Positions 48,646-59,708 of a DNA stretch of 64,000 nt are shown one piece after another; positions within the stretch are counted from its first letter, which is position 1, and the number at the start of each line of letters is the position of its first letter. The notes under the pieces are model-generated. The model was given only the letters and a program-made list of their open reading frames with translations, was not told the origin of the DNA and did not search any database. The position numbers were made by a program, and so were the translations under genes. This DNA is from Holtermannia corniformis (Eukaryota; Basidiomycota; Tremellomycetes; Holtermanniales). The stretch covers positions 124,001 through 188,000 of the forward strand of contig BCIJ01000005.1 in the NCBI GenBank assembly GCA_001599935.1, read 5' to 3'.

Positions 48646-49954
48646 TCACACCCGACATGCCTGCTCAAGGCTGCAACCGGACGGCAAGCCATCGTTCCCA
48701 GCCGTCGTATAGTAAAACTCGAGCGACTTGACTGCGACGCGTCAGATGTGACCGGCTCAACAAAGTGAGAGCTTACCCTGCATGACTGCGTCGGCCTGAG
48801 GTGGACCACGGGTGAAGCCAGGATCCGCCGAAGACCAGTGATTAAGGATGATGTTGGATGGGTTCACCGATGCTGCAGTCATGTCAGTTTTTTCAGCCAA
48901 AGCAGCACGGTAGCACACGTACAGTACTTGGTGGGCCCTGACATGATGCCCCCGTCAAACGCATATTTCGTCCCACCCGGAACCCAGGCGATGCTGTCTC
49001 AATGTCAGCACATGGATCGGGTTGAATTCCCACAACTGACGTATACTTGTGCCAGTCGTTTGTCGGGTCAGTGCCAGACGGATACGGCACGATCTCGAAA
49101 TCATCCGAGCCCTCGCTAGCGGGCTGTGGCGGTCATCAGTCCTGCATTTGATCAAAGCAGAGAGACTGACATTGTGGTTCGTAAGCTGGATACCTGCAGG
49201 CACACCTGAGCCACCTGACACGGCAGACGCTTCTTCGAGCAACGAGTGCGCCAGCAGCTCAATGTCTTGTTCATCGTTGCCGTCGCCATTCCACTGGTGG
49301 TAAGTAAACTGAAGAAGGGTCAGCGACGGTACTAGTAGTGTATAGAGCGGCACTCGCGATCGACTGGCACGTCCCAACGACGTCTCCGATTTTTGCATCC
49401 ATTGTGAAGACGCCGCCTGTCACGAGCTCGTCAAACGTCACTTCGGCGCTCTTGATCTGGCTGCCCGTCTGTCCACCAGGGACGATGAGCTCCAAAACGC
49501 CATCGACGATCCGAACGCTGTCATATGATGAGACGGCGCGCTCGCCATTCGGTCCTTCTGACCCGATCCCTTGGCCCTCTTCCGAGACTTCGAGGCGGTA
49601 CGCGGAAAGACTACTAGTACCGCTGACGGTAACGTCTGCAGCGGCGCTGAAATCGGTGAAGAACCGAGAGGGAAAGTAGGCGTCGTCGTAGGCTGAGACG
49701 ACGTATCCGCAGGAGCAGTCACCGGTTGGGGAGGTGATAGTCGAATTACCGCCGCCGGTGGTGGTGGTTGCCGTGGTGGTCGCTGCAGAGCGTGTCGAGG
49801 ACGCAGAGACTCGGGTGCTTGCTTGGCGCGTAGACGCCACGGTGCTGTTGACGGCGGGCTCAGAATCCCAGTCGTCGTGCGAGTGGTGACGAGGAAGAGC
49901 AGAGGCTACGCTCAGCAGAGTGAGAGCTGCAGTCAATGCTGCTAGGGACAGCAT
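48646..49954 (-). CDS. secreted glycoside hydrolase family 16-like protein
   Basis: Six exons, complement(49358..49954, 49171..49308, 49041..49123, 48923..48993, 48777..48872, 48646..48731), 356 residues. A signal peptide (LAALTAALTLLSVASA) is followed by a Ser/Thr-rich stretch. The jelly-roll then includes VTGGVFTMDAKIG, the active-site strand DEQDIELLA (E-x-D-x-E, both catalytic glutamates present), and NDWHKYTIAWVPGGTKYAFDG. It ends Cys-rich without a GPI-like hydrophobic tail, so it is probably soluble. GH16 enzymes act on beta-glucans or transfer chitin to glucan; substrate is not clear. Intron 1 (49309..49357) starts GCGAGT, a GC-AG intron needed to restore CQSIFTYHQW. Confidence 0.85.
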
Positions 49955-50358
49955 AGGATCAAGTTCAAGGTGAGGTAAGCGGAAGAGGGATGTGGTAGTA
50001 GAAGAGTCAGGGATCAGTGGTATATAAGCAGCTGGCGCGGGTCAATCTCAGGTTAGCCAAGCCGCCTTTGCGACATCGACCCCTCGTCAACTGTGTGCAC
50101 CCTGAGTTTGTCACTGGTAGATTAGTCTGCACAAAGGAGATCTGCCCTGTGATCAGTAGTGATTGTTCAAAGGCCCGGTCAGGGAGGCTTGCCGAGCCCA
50201 TCCCCATCTCAATCCGCCGTTTGCGCGTTTCAGCTGCCCGGAGCTCCGACAGCCTGTACCGGGGCTCCGATACCGATGGTGTCGTCTTGATCGATGTGTT
50301 ACACGCAGTTCACTCAACTTGGCTGTCATGCTTGGTGAGCAAGGGTGAATCTTTGCAG
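49955..50358. promoter_or_regulatory. divergent promoter region with a TATA box
   Basis: About 400 bp between GH16 (-) and dephospho-CoA kinase (+). A TATATAA element at about 50021-50027 lies 67-73 bp upstream of the GH16 ATG and reads as a TATA box on that strand too. The assignment is by position only. Confidence 0.35.
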
Positions 50359-51337
50359 ATGTGTCTGATATATACAGTTGTCGGTCTGACTGGCGGCATT
50401 GCGTCTGGTACGTTGCCTACCGCACAGACTCGTGAAGACTCACGTCACCTCAGGCAAGTCAACCGTGTCCTCGCTGCTGTCCAATCGCCATCAGCTACCC
50501 ATCATCGACGCCGACCTGATTGCACGCCAAGTCGTTGAACCCGGGACATCAGGCTACAAAGCCATCGTCGACCACTTTGGTCCCGACCGTATCCTCTTGC
50601 CAGCACAAGCTGATGGCACACGGCCTCTCAACCGCGCGGCGTTGGGCGAGATCATCTTCAACGACCACGATGAGCGGCGGTGGCTAAACAATGCGACGCA
50701 TCCGCGTGTACGCAAGGCAATTGTCAAGCGCGTGGTTCAGTGCTGGCTGGGCGGGGAGTGGTGTGTGATATTGGACGTGCCACTGTTGGTTGAGGCTGGC
50801 CTGTACAAGTGGGTTGGAGCGATCGCCGTTGTTTATGTGTAGGTTTGCGGGCGCAGATTAGACTCGCTGCTGACCTCGAACAGCAATGAGACACTCCAAC
50901 TCGCGCGATTACTTTCGAGGCCGCCCCTTCCTGGGCAACAGCCCTTGTCCAAAGCAGCAGCCCAATCACGCATCGCATCTCAACTCTCCCTATCGGCCAA
51001 GCTTCCCTACGCAGACCATGTGCTGGACAATTCGGGTTCACCGCAAGATCTCTCACAGCAAGTGGACCAACTCGTCGCCAAGTGGCGCAAGTCGCAAGGC
51101 GGGGCCAGTGGGTGGTGGTGGCGGGCATGTTGGTTCATCCCACCCTTGGGTGCATGGGTCGGCGCCTGGGCACTAGTCTGGCGTGAAGTCCGACGATGGC
51201 GACGGATAGGCAAGAACGGCGGTCGGCGACGAGCTCGTGGCGAGACGACGAGCGTCCAGCGACGTGATCGTGCCGAGACGGTCGAACTGCGGGATATGGG
51301 CCGGAGAAGAACGAGTGGCGGGAGCGACAGCGGGTGA
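50359..51337 (+). CDS. dephospho-CoA kinase
   Basis: Three exons, 50359..50407, 50454..50838, 50884..51337, 295 residues. The enzyme adds the 3'-phosphate in the last step of coenzyme A synthesis. The P-loop GLTGGIASGKST is split by intron 1. IIDADLIARQVVEPG, ILLPAQ...RPLNRAALG, WLNNATHPRVRKAIV and VPLLVEAGLYKW are the family's conserved blocks in order. The C-terminus adds a Trp-rich hydrophobic span (about 235-262) and a strongly basic tail, suggesting a membrane anchor. The start at 50359 directly precedes the first beta strand. It converges with the LYAR-like gene 48 bp away. Confidence 0.93.
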
Positions 51338-51385
51338 AATGCAAGATCCAATACATGATACGCCAACAATGCAGGGTAAACCCAT

Positions 51386-52511
51386 CTACACGCTCAGAGC
51401 CCAGCCCTCGCCCTTCCACACGACCTTGACGCCCTTGAGGACGCCGTCCTTGCCGCCGACCTTGTCCTTTTTCCCCTTGACCTTCTCCACCCAGTCCTCG
51501 AGGCTGAACTCGAGTCCCGCAGTAGAGTCGAGCTTGGCGACGTTCTTCCGTAACCGTTTTCGTAGATCGTCGGTGACCTCGGCAGGCGCCGAGGCGGCAG
51601 GCTCGGGAGATGCCTCGGCCTTGCGCTTCTTTGACGGGTTCTCCGCTGCGACTGGTACCGGTGCTGGCGCAGTCTCGGGCACGGCCGAACCGCCTGGCGG
51701 GTTCCGAGTGTTTGCTCGCGCACCGGTCCCTTTCTTATCCTTCTTCTTCTTGTTCTTGCTCGCTTTGCTCTCGAACGCGGGCGCAGGTGCTGGCGCGTCG
51801 ACGGCAACGTTGCCATTTGATGCTTGTGCCTCCGCCTCGGGCGCTGGTGACGCCGCCGCCGATCCCCATGTTCTCATGGGGGCCGCGGCACCACCAGCAC
51901 CATTTGCTCCTGTCGCCGAGTATTTGGGTGGCCGAGCCTCGCGCGGTTGTTGACCAAAGCGGCCATTTCCGTGCAGAGATGGGAACGCGTTCCCTCGCCG
52001 TTGCTGGTATGAGTTTTGCGCGGGCGCCGGGGTCGATGCGAGATGCGCGCGAGAGGGGTGGATTGCAGCACCTGATGCGGCGGCCGTGGTAGTGGGAGAA
52101 TCGGAAGGAGTGATGATGGCCGCCGTCGGTTGAGCCTGTGGTGGTGCTTGGGGCTTCTGTCCTTGGTTCTGACCCTGCTTGGTACTTAGCAAAGCTCTCC
52201 ATGGTTCAGGTTGCACCCACCTTCTTGGGGCCCTTGTACAGCGCTCCCTGGTACTTTTCGGCTTCGGACACGCACGACGTATGCGACTTGTAGTCTTGTC
52301 CGTGGAACGTTGTCGAGCAGTCTGAGCCCAGTCAGTGTCAATCGTTATGGCTCGAGCCGTGCTCACCCAGGCAGGTGAAAGGCGCCCAGCATCGATTCCG
52401 GTGCTTGTCCAGCGCCGGCTTCTTCACAGTATCCGCACAGCCATCGCACCTGATGTTCCTCAGCCCGTGCATGAAGGTTGTTGCAGAGTATACTTACTGA
52501 AATGAGACCAT
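51386..52511 (-). CDS. LYAR-type C2HC zinc-finger nucleolar protein
   Basis: Four exons, complement(52498..52511, 52367..52449, 52221..52321, 51386..52174), 328 residues. The first 60 residues hold two LYAR-type C2HC fingers, CDGCADTVKKPALDKHRNRC and CLDCSTTFHGQDYKSHTSC, then EAEKYQGALYKGPKK. A long Pro/Ala/Gln-rich linker, a Lys run (SKNKKKKDKK) and a conserved end (KLRKNVAKLDS...SLEDWVEKV, GVKVVWKGEGW) follow. LYAR/Ucp-like proteins work in ribosome biogenesis and chromatin. Exon 1 is 14 nt and codes only MVSF plus two bases. Confidence 0.9.
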
Positions 52512-52751
52512 ATTGAAGTTGGAGAGTTGTCAACGCTCAACCAGCAGAACTCTTGCCGCCTGGACGTGAGTCTTCAGAAATTTGAGGGCGTTATTAAGTG
52601 CCTGGCCACGACATAGGCGAGGGTGCAGGCGCGCGTTTCTAGATGCACGTGAAAGAGAGCACGGACCCTTTGCAGAGTGATCACTACGCAGTCAGCGTCG
52701 AGTGCAAACGCGAGGCAAACTAGTTTGTTCAGAAGGACAAGGCCCAACGCT

Positions 52752-53312
52752 ATGGCCATCTTCTCCGTGTGGGTCATCAACAAAGCCGGCGGTCTCGTCT
52801 TCCAAAGGTCCTATGCGGGTGTGTCTCTTCGCATGGTGAGGCCGCGATACAGGGTTGACACTCGGCACAGAGGGTCTCGCTGCGTCAACCGCCAACGAAG
52901 CACTCGTCCTAGCCGGGACACTGCACGGTATTCATGCCATCACCTCGCGGATATCGCCCGTGCTCGGTAGCTCGGGCGTGAACCAGATTGAAGCCGAGAC
53001 GTTCAAGATGACCATCAAGCTGACGCAGACCGGTACGTAGTGTGCCCGGCAAGCTGTAAAGACCGCCTGAACTGATAGTCCACAGGCACCAAGTTTGTGC
53101 TGCTGCATACAATACCCCACCCGAACCCCGACGGCCTGCTGCAAAGAATATACGAAGCTTGTGCGTGATGATTCGCTCAGGATCGACCACGCTCACTGAT
53201 CGCTTTCATAGATGCCGACGCCGTCATGAAGAACCCGTTTTACACTCTCGAAATGCCCATCAACGCCTCTGGGTTCGATGCCAAAGTCGCCGCGCTGGTC
53301 GCGGCAGCCTGA
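52752..53312 (+). CDS. TRS23: TRAPP complex subunit Trs23/TRAPPC4
   Basis: Four exons, 52752..52818, 52871..53032, 53086..53160, 53212..53312, 134 residues. It starts with [15 protein letters not shown], then [20 protein letters not shown] and [17 protein letters not shown]. The end is [25 protein letters not shown]. This is the complete longin-like sybindin fold. Trs23 is in the TRAPP core that activates Ypt1/Rab1 for ER-Golgi traffic. The length is near that of human TRAPPC4 and lacks the insertion of the yeast protein. It is divergent from the LYAR gene across 240 bp. Confidence 0.93.
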
Positions 53313-53474
53313 ATGTATCATATCCCAAGCTCGACGTTCGAGCAGTCGATCAGACGTTGACATTACGTCGTTGCATCGCAGCCTATCTACCTACTCGTCA
53401 CCCGACATCTCTCATCATAGCCTCGTCAATCGTCAAAGAATTGTGACACTTGTCGTTCGAACGCCGTCTACGGC

Positions 53475-55759
53475 TTAGTAGCGCTTTTCGAGCTTCATCT
53501 TCCACTCATCCGGGAGGATGGTGACGCCTTCGACAGCGCTGATCAGACGTTTCTCCATCTGGACAATGTCCTCGCCCTCAAAGGCCGGGATCGCCGAGAT
53601 GCGGTACCTGTGGATCAGGTGCACAAGGAAGCACACCATCTCGACTGCGGTGCCGTTAGGGTGCGTTTGCTAACGAACCAGTCACCGACCTTCGGCGAAT
53701 CGCTTGCCAATGCAGCCGCGTTGGCCAGCCGAAAAGGCAAAGAAGCCCTCCTTCTCCCAGTCGAGGTCCATGAAACGTTCCGGGCGGAACTTGTCGGGCT
53801 CGGGCCAATAGTGCGCTAGCAAGATCAGTCACGGCGGTAGGCCTCTATGCCAACTCACGGTTACGGTCTACACGGTCGTCAGCAAGTCAACAAACAACCA
53901 TGATCGACTTACGCATCGCACGCTGATCAAACAATATCATGCTACCCTTTTCAATGCGCGTCTCGTGCTTTGTGACATTGCCCTTGTCATCCCAAGTCGT
54001 GTACGGGACGTAGATGTCCTCAACAGCAGCCTTGGGTGCGTATAGCACACTGTCCCGCATGCGCAAGCTTTCCCGGATCGTGGCGCGGGCGTAGTTGAGT
54101 GCAGGGAAGTCGCGGTACGACTGCGTCGTAAGTACGCGCTACAGCAAATCATATACTCACGGGAGTGTGACCTTCAGGCCAGACCTCTTCGATGCTCTTC
54201 GCAAGCTTCTCCTGCACATCAGGGTTCAAGCAGAGGTACGCCAAGCAGAACGTCAATGCGTGCGAGGTGGTCTCGTGACCGGCCCTGGGAGCGTTAGCAG
54301 CGCTCTGTCAGCCTCTTTCTGACACACAAGATCAAGATGACTAGTTGTAGGATCAGCCAAGCGCACAAAGCGGGTACGACTTACACATGTTGCCGACAAC
54401 ATCAACCTCGCTCAGCCCAATCCGCGTCTTCTTCTCGTTGATACCCGCAGCAGCCTCGGCCTTGAGTTGGGCGTTGATAAGTGCTTGGAAGATTTGATCC
54501 GACTTGGCGGGTTCCTGGCCGAGAGCCTTGGCTTGAAGAGTCGCCGCGCGCTTCTCGCCGGCAAGGCGGTGGAGGTGCTTGCCCAAAGCCTTTTTGGCAG
54601 TGTACGCACGGCGGAGACTACGGTGTAAGTGAGTTTTCTGACTGAATGAACTCACCCAGCAGATGGTGCAAAGCGAAGCACAGTCTACGAGTGTCAGACC
54701 TTGCTGCGATCACGCAGTGACCCTCACCTCGGGCATTAGAGCTACCGCCATCAAGTTGTGTAGGACGACGTCGAGAGCTTCGGCGAACGGAACTAGAGCA
54801 TGTGAGCTCACCTTTGCCTGATGCGAAGTGATGACTTACTGTCGGCGCTGGCAGCTGCGGGGTATTCCCACGGCATGTCGATTCCGAAACTATGCAGTGA
54901 GTACTTGAGTCACGCAAGAGTTGCTCACCCTTTGTCAGCTACAGGCAGTCAGCGTAGTATAACCGAGTTAGCTCAGCAACTCACCGAATACAACCAAAGT
55001 CATCTACACGACGTGAGCCAACTCTAAAGGCAAGGATCTTGCTCACCCTGGTCATCGCATGACGCACGCGGTCAATAACGCCACCTTGCTCGCTAACGCC
55101 AGTCTTGTCGAGCATCGTCTCGAACGCATTGGCCATGCAGTCCCAGACCGCCTCGTTCATCTGCTCGGAAAAGCAAGCACTGACGACCCCGCGGTGACGT
55201 TTCCATGGGTTGAAGTTGACGGTGACTAGGTTGTCACCGTAGATTGCGACAGCTTGGAAGAGCCACAACCAGGTCGGCTTGGGTGCCTCGTTTGGGCGGT
55301 CGATCACGGCCTTTGCAGTGATTGGCCCGGCAGATACGTAGACCGGGTGCGAATCTGTCAACGAAGTCGTAGCAATCAGGTCAGAGTGTGCCTTTTCGAA
55401 TTCTGCGAGAATTAGTCGAGTCGGCGAAATCCATGCGACTCACTCTCCCAAGGACGGTGCAGGGTCATCTTCTTGGCCGGAAAAATAATCGGGACGTTCA
55501 GGCCCGAGTCGCGAAGCGGGTTCATAGGCATCGAGAAGACCGAGTTCCACCCGGGCACTTTGCGTGTGCGCTGATCATGTCAGCTCCTCTTGTCATGGAG
55601 ATGGTGACCCACCCGCAGCAACGACGCATAGTTCCAGATCCAAGTCAGCACGACCGTTGCAAGCACGATGCCTCCAATCTGCACGGCAATGCTTTTGATG
55701 TCGACTTCACCACGTTGCACCTTGTCCACATATGCCCGAAACTGATCACGGTCGAGCAT
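53475..55759 (-). CDS. cytochrome P450 monooxygenase
   Basis: Fifteen exons, complement(55613..55759, 55444..55570, 55047..55402, 54985..55003, 54929..54938, 54840..54889, 54728..54792, 54656..54684, 54385..54617, 54328..54340, 54161..54284, 53913..54120, 53859..53867, 53690..53815, 53475..53644), 561 residues. An N-terminal membrane anchor (IVLATVVLTWIWNY) precedes PWKRHRG (helix C), MFILILAGHETT (helix I), RESLRMRDSV (ExxR), RPERF and the heme loop FSAGQRGCIGKRFAE. All catalytic landmarks are intact. The substrate cannot be told. Exons of 10, 13 and 9 nt are each needed for frame and for a conserved motif. No biosynthetic neighbours are present. Confidence 0.93.
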
Positions 55760-56528
55760 GATGGAAGTCGCACGACAGGAAAGAGCAGGGTGCCAGCCGC
55801 ATAACCAAGCATTTAAGGCAGGCTAGTGTGTGAGATGCCAGCGGTGCCAGCCTGTGCGCCACTGCGGATCACCTCGGATCCACATGCGGCCTGAGCTTCG
55901 TACGTCTGCCAATCGCCGCAGGGCTGAATGCGATGCCCGGTCACCGGCGGCCCTACGGCCCTCGCGAAGCCTACACACTGTCGCACGGTTCGAGCACCCC
56001 CTTCGCACGTCAGGCCGGGCGCGTACCTGACGATCTCAGGGAGTGGCACAGACGCAAGTGGGTTCAAGGCTAAGTTTGCGAACAAAAGGGGCGGTCGGTG
56101 AGCGTAGTGGCCGGCTTGGTATGCGCTATCATCGCGCAAGGCTAGCTCACGGACGCCGATGGCACAATACAGACTTGCAAAGCCAAATGGCAACGCCTGT
56201 CAGTGTGGCGCGCCAGTTTGTAGACCCGCAGTTCATCGTCGGGTAAATATATGTGAGAACACCGGGCCAGAGGATAATACGCCCATAACCGCAGCTGCAA
56301 CAGGTACATGACCAGGGAAGTGAGATACATACACTCTGAACTCCGGCGAAAGAGGGTTGGCCGTGAAAAGTTTTACACGCGACTTTTCAACCTGACCAGG
56401 GTTATCATGGCTAGAGAGCAGATGTTAGAGCAGAGGTACTGCCGCCTGAGGCTGTAATGTAGTCGAAAAAGTTCTACAAATATATTTATAGTGAACATAT
56501 TCACTAAACGTCCGTGCTTAACATCAAA
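55760..56528. other. intergenic region upstream of P450 and tRNA-Lys
   Basis: About 770 bp. A 126-codon minus-strand frame (55813..56193) has no recognisable block or splice context. Just before the tRNA (56466-56512) the sequence is strongly A/T-rich, as expected for TFIIIB placement. Confidence 0.4.
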
Positions 56529-56623
56529 GCCTGGCTAGCTCAGTCGGTAGAGCGACAGACTCTTAGTGATTCCCGAGATCACGTGACATCTGTAGGTCGC
56601 GGGTTCGACCCCCGCGTCGGGTT
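56529..56623 (+). tRNA. tRNA-Lys (anticodon CUU) with a 22-nt intron
   Basis: The mature 73 nt fold as a standard cloverleaf: D arm with GCTCAGTCGGTAGAGC, anticodon stem ACAGA/TCTGT with loop CTCTTAA, and T arm GCGGG-TTCGACC-CCCGC. The acceptor stem pairs with several G-U wobbles. The intron 56566..56587 follows nucleotide 37, the canonical site cut by the Sen complex. A T-run (TTCTTTTTG, from 56628) is the Pol III terminator. A and B boxes are internal and intact. Confidence 0.95.
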
Positions 56624-57151
56624 AATTCTTTTTGTAGCTGTTTTTTGCTTGCTCTCCTCCTCCACAGTCCATTCCTATGACCGAGAGGGGTACAGAGCCC
56701 TTTTCAACGGTCCGAACGTCCCAGTGTGTGTTTTATGTGTGGAAACACGCTCAGTATGCTCAATACTACCCGTACTACACGTCCAAGCACTCGGATCGAG
56801 TAGCCGTTGCATTCGGACGGTTGTTTCGACCATTTAGTCGTTCGAGGAGCAGAGGGGTGCTGGGTGCCACACTGGCGTTTCCAACGTGTCTCTCACTTGT
56901 CTTTCGACACCACGAGGTAGCCACAGACCGTATCCTACTATCCGCTGCACTTGGCGTCGAGTGATCGTGAAAGGGGCGGCGCAAACGGCGATCCGATAGA
57001 GGCTGTCACGGTCGAGTGCCACGACAACAAGCGCATGCCACAGTCACGTGACCCAGTTTAAAAGTGTTTGTGAACGGTCGATCACCTCAACAACCACCAT
57101 GGACCGGTAGCATCGCCTGCATAGCTTGGCTCGACATAGACACTAGACAGC
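56624..57151. other. intergenic region tRNA-Lys - methyltransferase gene
   Basis: About 530 bp with the tRNA terminator at its left end and a second T-run near 56641. No further gene or repeat recognised. Confidence 0.4.
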
Positions 57152-58500
57152 ATGGCCGAAGTACTGCCCACTATATTCCTTCCCCGTTTGCCGCGGTCGC
57201 AGCACTCGTTGGTACCCCTTGTTCCAAGCGACCTGTTGCCACCCATCGAAACACTGCGCAAGCTCTATCTACCCCCTATAATCGGCCTGGGACCGCACGG
57301 CAAGGACTCTGGCTATTCATCCGAGGATGAGGATGATCTCGAGGACGCCAAGGTGCAAGCCCACGATGACCCTTTTGAGCGCGACTGGGCGGAAAAGTGG
57401 CTCAACGGTGTCGTGAGGCGTGGCGAGGGCTGGCTCGAGGAATGTGAAGACGGGGGGGAGTGTGACGAGGACGAGGGGGTGTTTGAGGAGCAAACGTCGG
57501 AGCGCGCGCGGCGTGAAGAGGTCCTGCATGCCGCTACTGCCGTACTTGGCATGATGGCGGGCACGTCGGGTGCGTTGCTTGAACCTATTGAACCGGCTAA
57601 TCCACCTAAGAACCAGCTAGCATCACACGCGATCTCACCTTTCCGCTTGCATCGAGCATCACATCCGTCCCAGGCGACCAAGTGACCTTGCTGATCCACG
57701 ACGCGCCGGTCATGGATCACATCAGTGTCGGCGTCCAGACGTGGGGTTCCGCCATTCTCATGGGTCGACGTGTCGCACTCGAGCCAGCCGAGTTTGGCTT
57801 GTGCACCGAGGCCGGTGGCCTGCTCGACGATGGACCGCGCATACTCGAGCTTGGTGCCGGCACGGGTCTCATGTCAATCCTGTGCCGCAAGCTGCTCGAC
57901 CAGGTGGCCGACCACCACGGCGTTCAAGGGCAATACGGCACCGTGCTCGCAACCGACTTTCTTCCATCGGTCCTTGGAAACCTCAAAACGTGTGTCGAGC
58001 TCAACTTTCCCGGCGCCACCTCGTCCGGTCTGGACGTGTTGCCGCTCGACTGGACGACGTTCCCGGCTCTTGTCGAGGCTGGCACCGAAGATCCGCGACT
58101 CAGAGGCGGGTTCGATCTCGTGCTCGCATCTGACTGCGTCTACGACACTACGCACGCAGATCTGTTGCGTCAGGTAGCCGAGCTGGTCTTGCGACCGCCA
58201 AGCGGCGAACCGGGAGATATTGGCGGAACAATGGTGAGTATGATCGGTAGCTCACACCTGGCTGACCAGCAGCACCTGCTTTCACCGCTACGCCCAACAT
58301 TCGGCCCAGAGCTCGAGTCTATCGACGCGGCATTTCCCGTACAGTCTGCATTCACACCCGGCCATGGCCGTGGGCTCGGCAAGTCGCGCGGTCTGCGCCT
58401 CGGCGTGCGAGGCGGCAAAGCCAAGGTCCGAGGACGCAAAGGCGAAGGGCGGACGGACGAGTCTGCAGGCTACTGGTGGTGGGTGGTGGGATGGGCTTAG
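57152..58500 (+). CDS. protein-lysine methyltransferase-like (Methyltransf_16, METTL21 class)
   Basis: Three exons, 57152..57569, 57617..58233, 58273..58500, 420 residues. An acidic N-terminal region leads to LTFPLASS. Then come ISVGVQTWGSAILMGRRVAL, the SAM-binding motif ILELGAGTGLMSI, a TVLATDFLPSVLGNL acidic strand and the active-site FDLVLASDCVYD (post-II D-x2-Y type). This is the order in the METTL21/EFM group that methylates lysines of translation factors and chaperones. The tail is basic and ends WWWVVGWA. The last intron is 39 nt and in frame, so retention is possible. Confidence 0.87.
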
Positions 58501-58527
58501 TCGAGTTGTATAATACTGCATTGCATG

Positions 58528-59639
58528 TCACGTCATACGGATCAGAAGATAGGTCCAGAACCAGCCAAAGATGACGACGATGCACGCTCCGAGGACGAGA
58601 CAGGTCGTCCCGCGCGATTTGCTGCTAACAGTCGAGAGCGTCTTTTTCGACGTGAGTGTGCGCGCCAGGTTGTCTAGCGAGTCAGCGTGTGCAGCGTTTC
58701 AAGACAACCTACTCTCGAGCAGACCTTCCGAGCCCTCGAGCATCTTCTTCTCCTCTTCGAGCGAGTTTGCAAAGTGCAGAGCGTTCAGCTTGAGCCGTTG
58801 GGACATCTGTCACGTCAGCGTCTTCTCCAAGTCGACGATCACCCACATCTGCCAGGCCGGATCCCAGCTCGTCGTGCAGCTGCGCCGCACCACCAGCGCC
58901 AAGCGGGTAAGCCCCCGAGCCGCCCAGCAGCTGCTCGCGCGGCGTCTTGAGCGGCAAGAGCTCATATTTTGCATCCCGGTCTTGTCGGAACCCCCAGTTG
59001 TCATCGTCATAGTTGGGTTCTGTGGATGCACCGGTAGTGGCCAGAGGGCTGGGTGACCGTCTCGTCCGATCAGTGAGGATCGGCTCGTCCAGCTCGTTTG
59101 CTGTTGACGAGAGGGATGCCTGAGGGGTTGGCATGGGAGGAGGCAGGGTGAGCGAGGAGAGGTTGCGGACGGGAGGTGGTCGAGGAAGACTAGCGTTCGC
59201 TGCAGCTAAAGCTTCGGCTTGCTTGCGCTGGGTGGGTCAGTACATAATAGGCCATGATCCACATTACGCGCCTCCCACAGTGGCCGGAACCGCCGCTCCA
59301 TGGAGTCCAGATCCCGTCGTATAGCACTCGCAAAAGTCGAAGACGACGAACCGCTGTATGTCAGCTTGGCCATGCTCCAGTCGTTTCCACCCACCCCTCG
59401 CTCTCCAACGCATCATGCAGTGCCGTAGCATACAGCACCGTCTGCCATTCCGACCGTAGTTTGTCCAGACTCAACTTCTCCCACCGCTCGTCTTCGCCGT
59501 CATCATCACCTGGTCTCGACCGAGCTTCGAGGCGTAACACCATGCGTTGCAGGTTGATCCGCGCATGAGGCGCCGCAGCCGCAGCTCGAGCAGCCTCGAG
59601 TGTCGGCTTGGAGATGACAGGCGGAGTTGAACAGTCCAT
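58528..59639 (-). CDS. USE1: Use1-type SNARE (ER t-SNARE)
   Basis: Five exons, complement(59395..59639, 59263..59353, 58847..59227, 58713..58806, 58528..58673), 318 residues. The N-terminus has ARINLQRMVLRLEARS, a Use1 hallmark. A long linker is followed by the SNARE helix MSQRLKLNALHFANSLEEEK. A single C-terminal membrane span (TCLVLGACIVVIFGWFW) ends at LLIRMT. Use1 is the Qc SNARE for Golgi-to-ER retrograde fusion with Sec20 and Ufe1. An in-frame ATG at 59657 would add six residues. Intron 2 is only 35 nt with a GTGGAT donor; the GTAATG donor six bases upstream breaks the frame. It converges with the methyltransferase gene 27 bp away. Confidence 0.88.
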
Positions 59640-59708
59640 GGTCGTCGACACGAACAACGCCGTTCAGCTCAAGCAAACGACACGTGGCAGCATGAATCTC
59701 ATCATCAT

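Noticed and set aside
55813..56193. 126-codon minus-strand frame upstream of the P450
   Set aside because: Composition and lack of similarity suggest chance; no introns in a region where nearly all genes have them.
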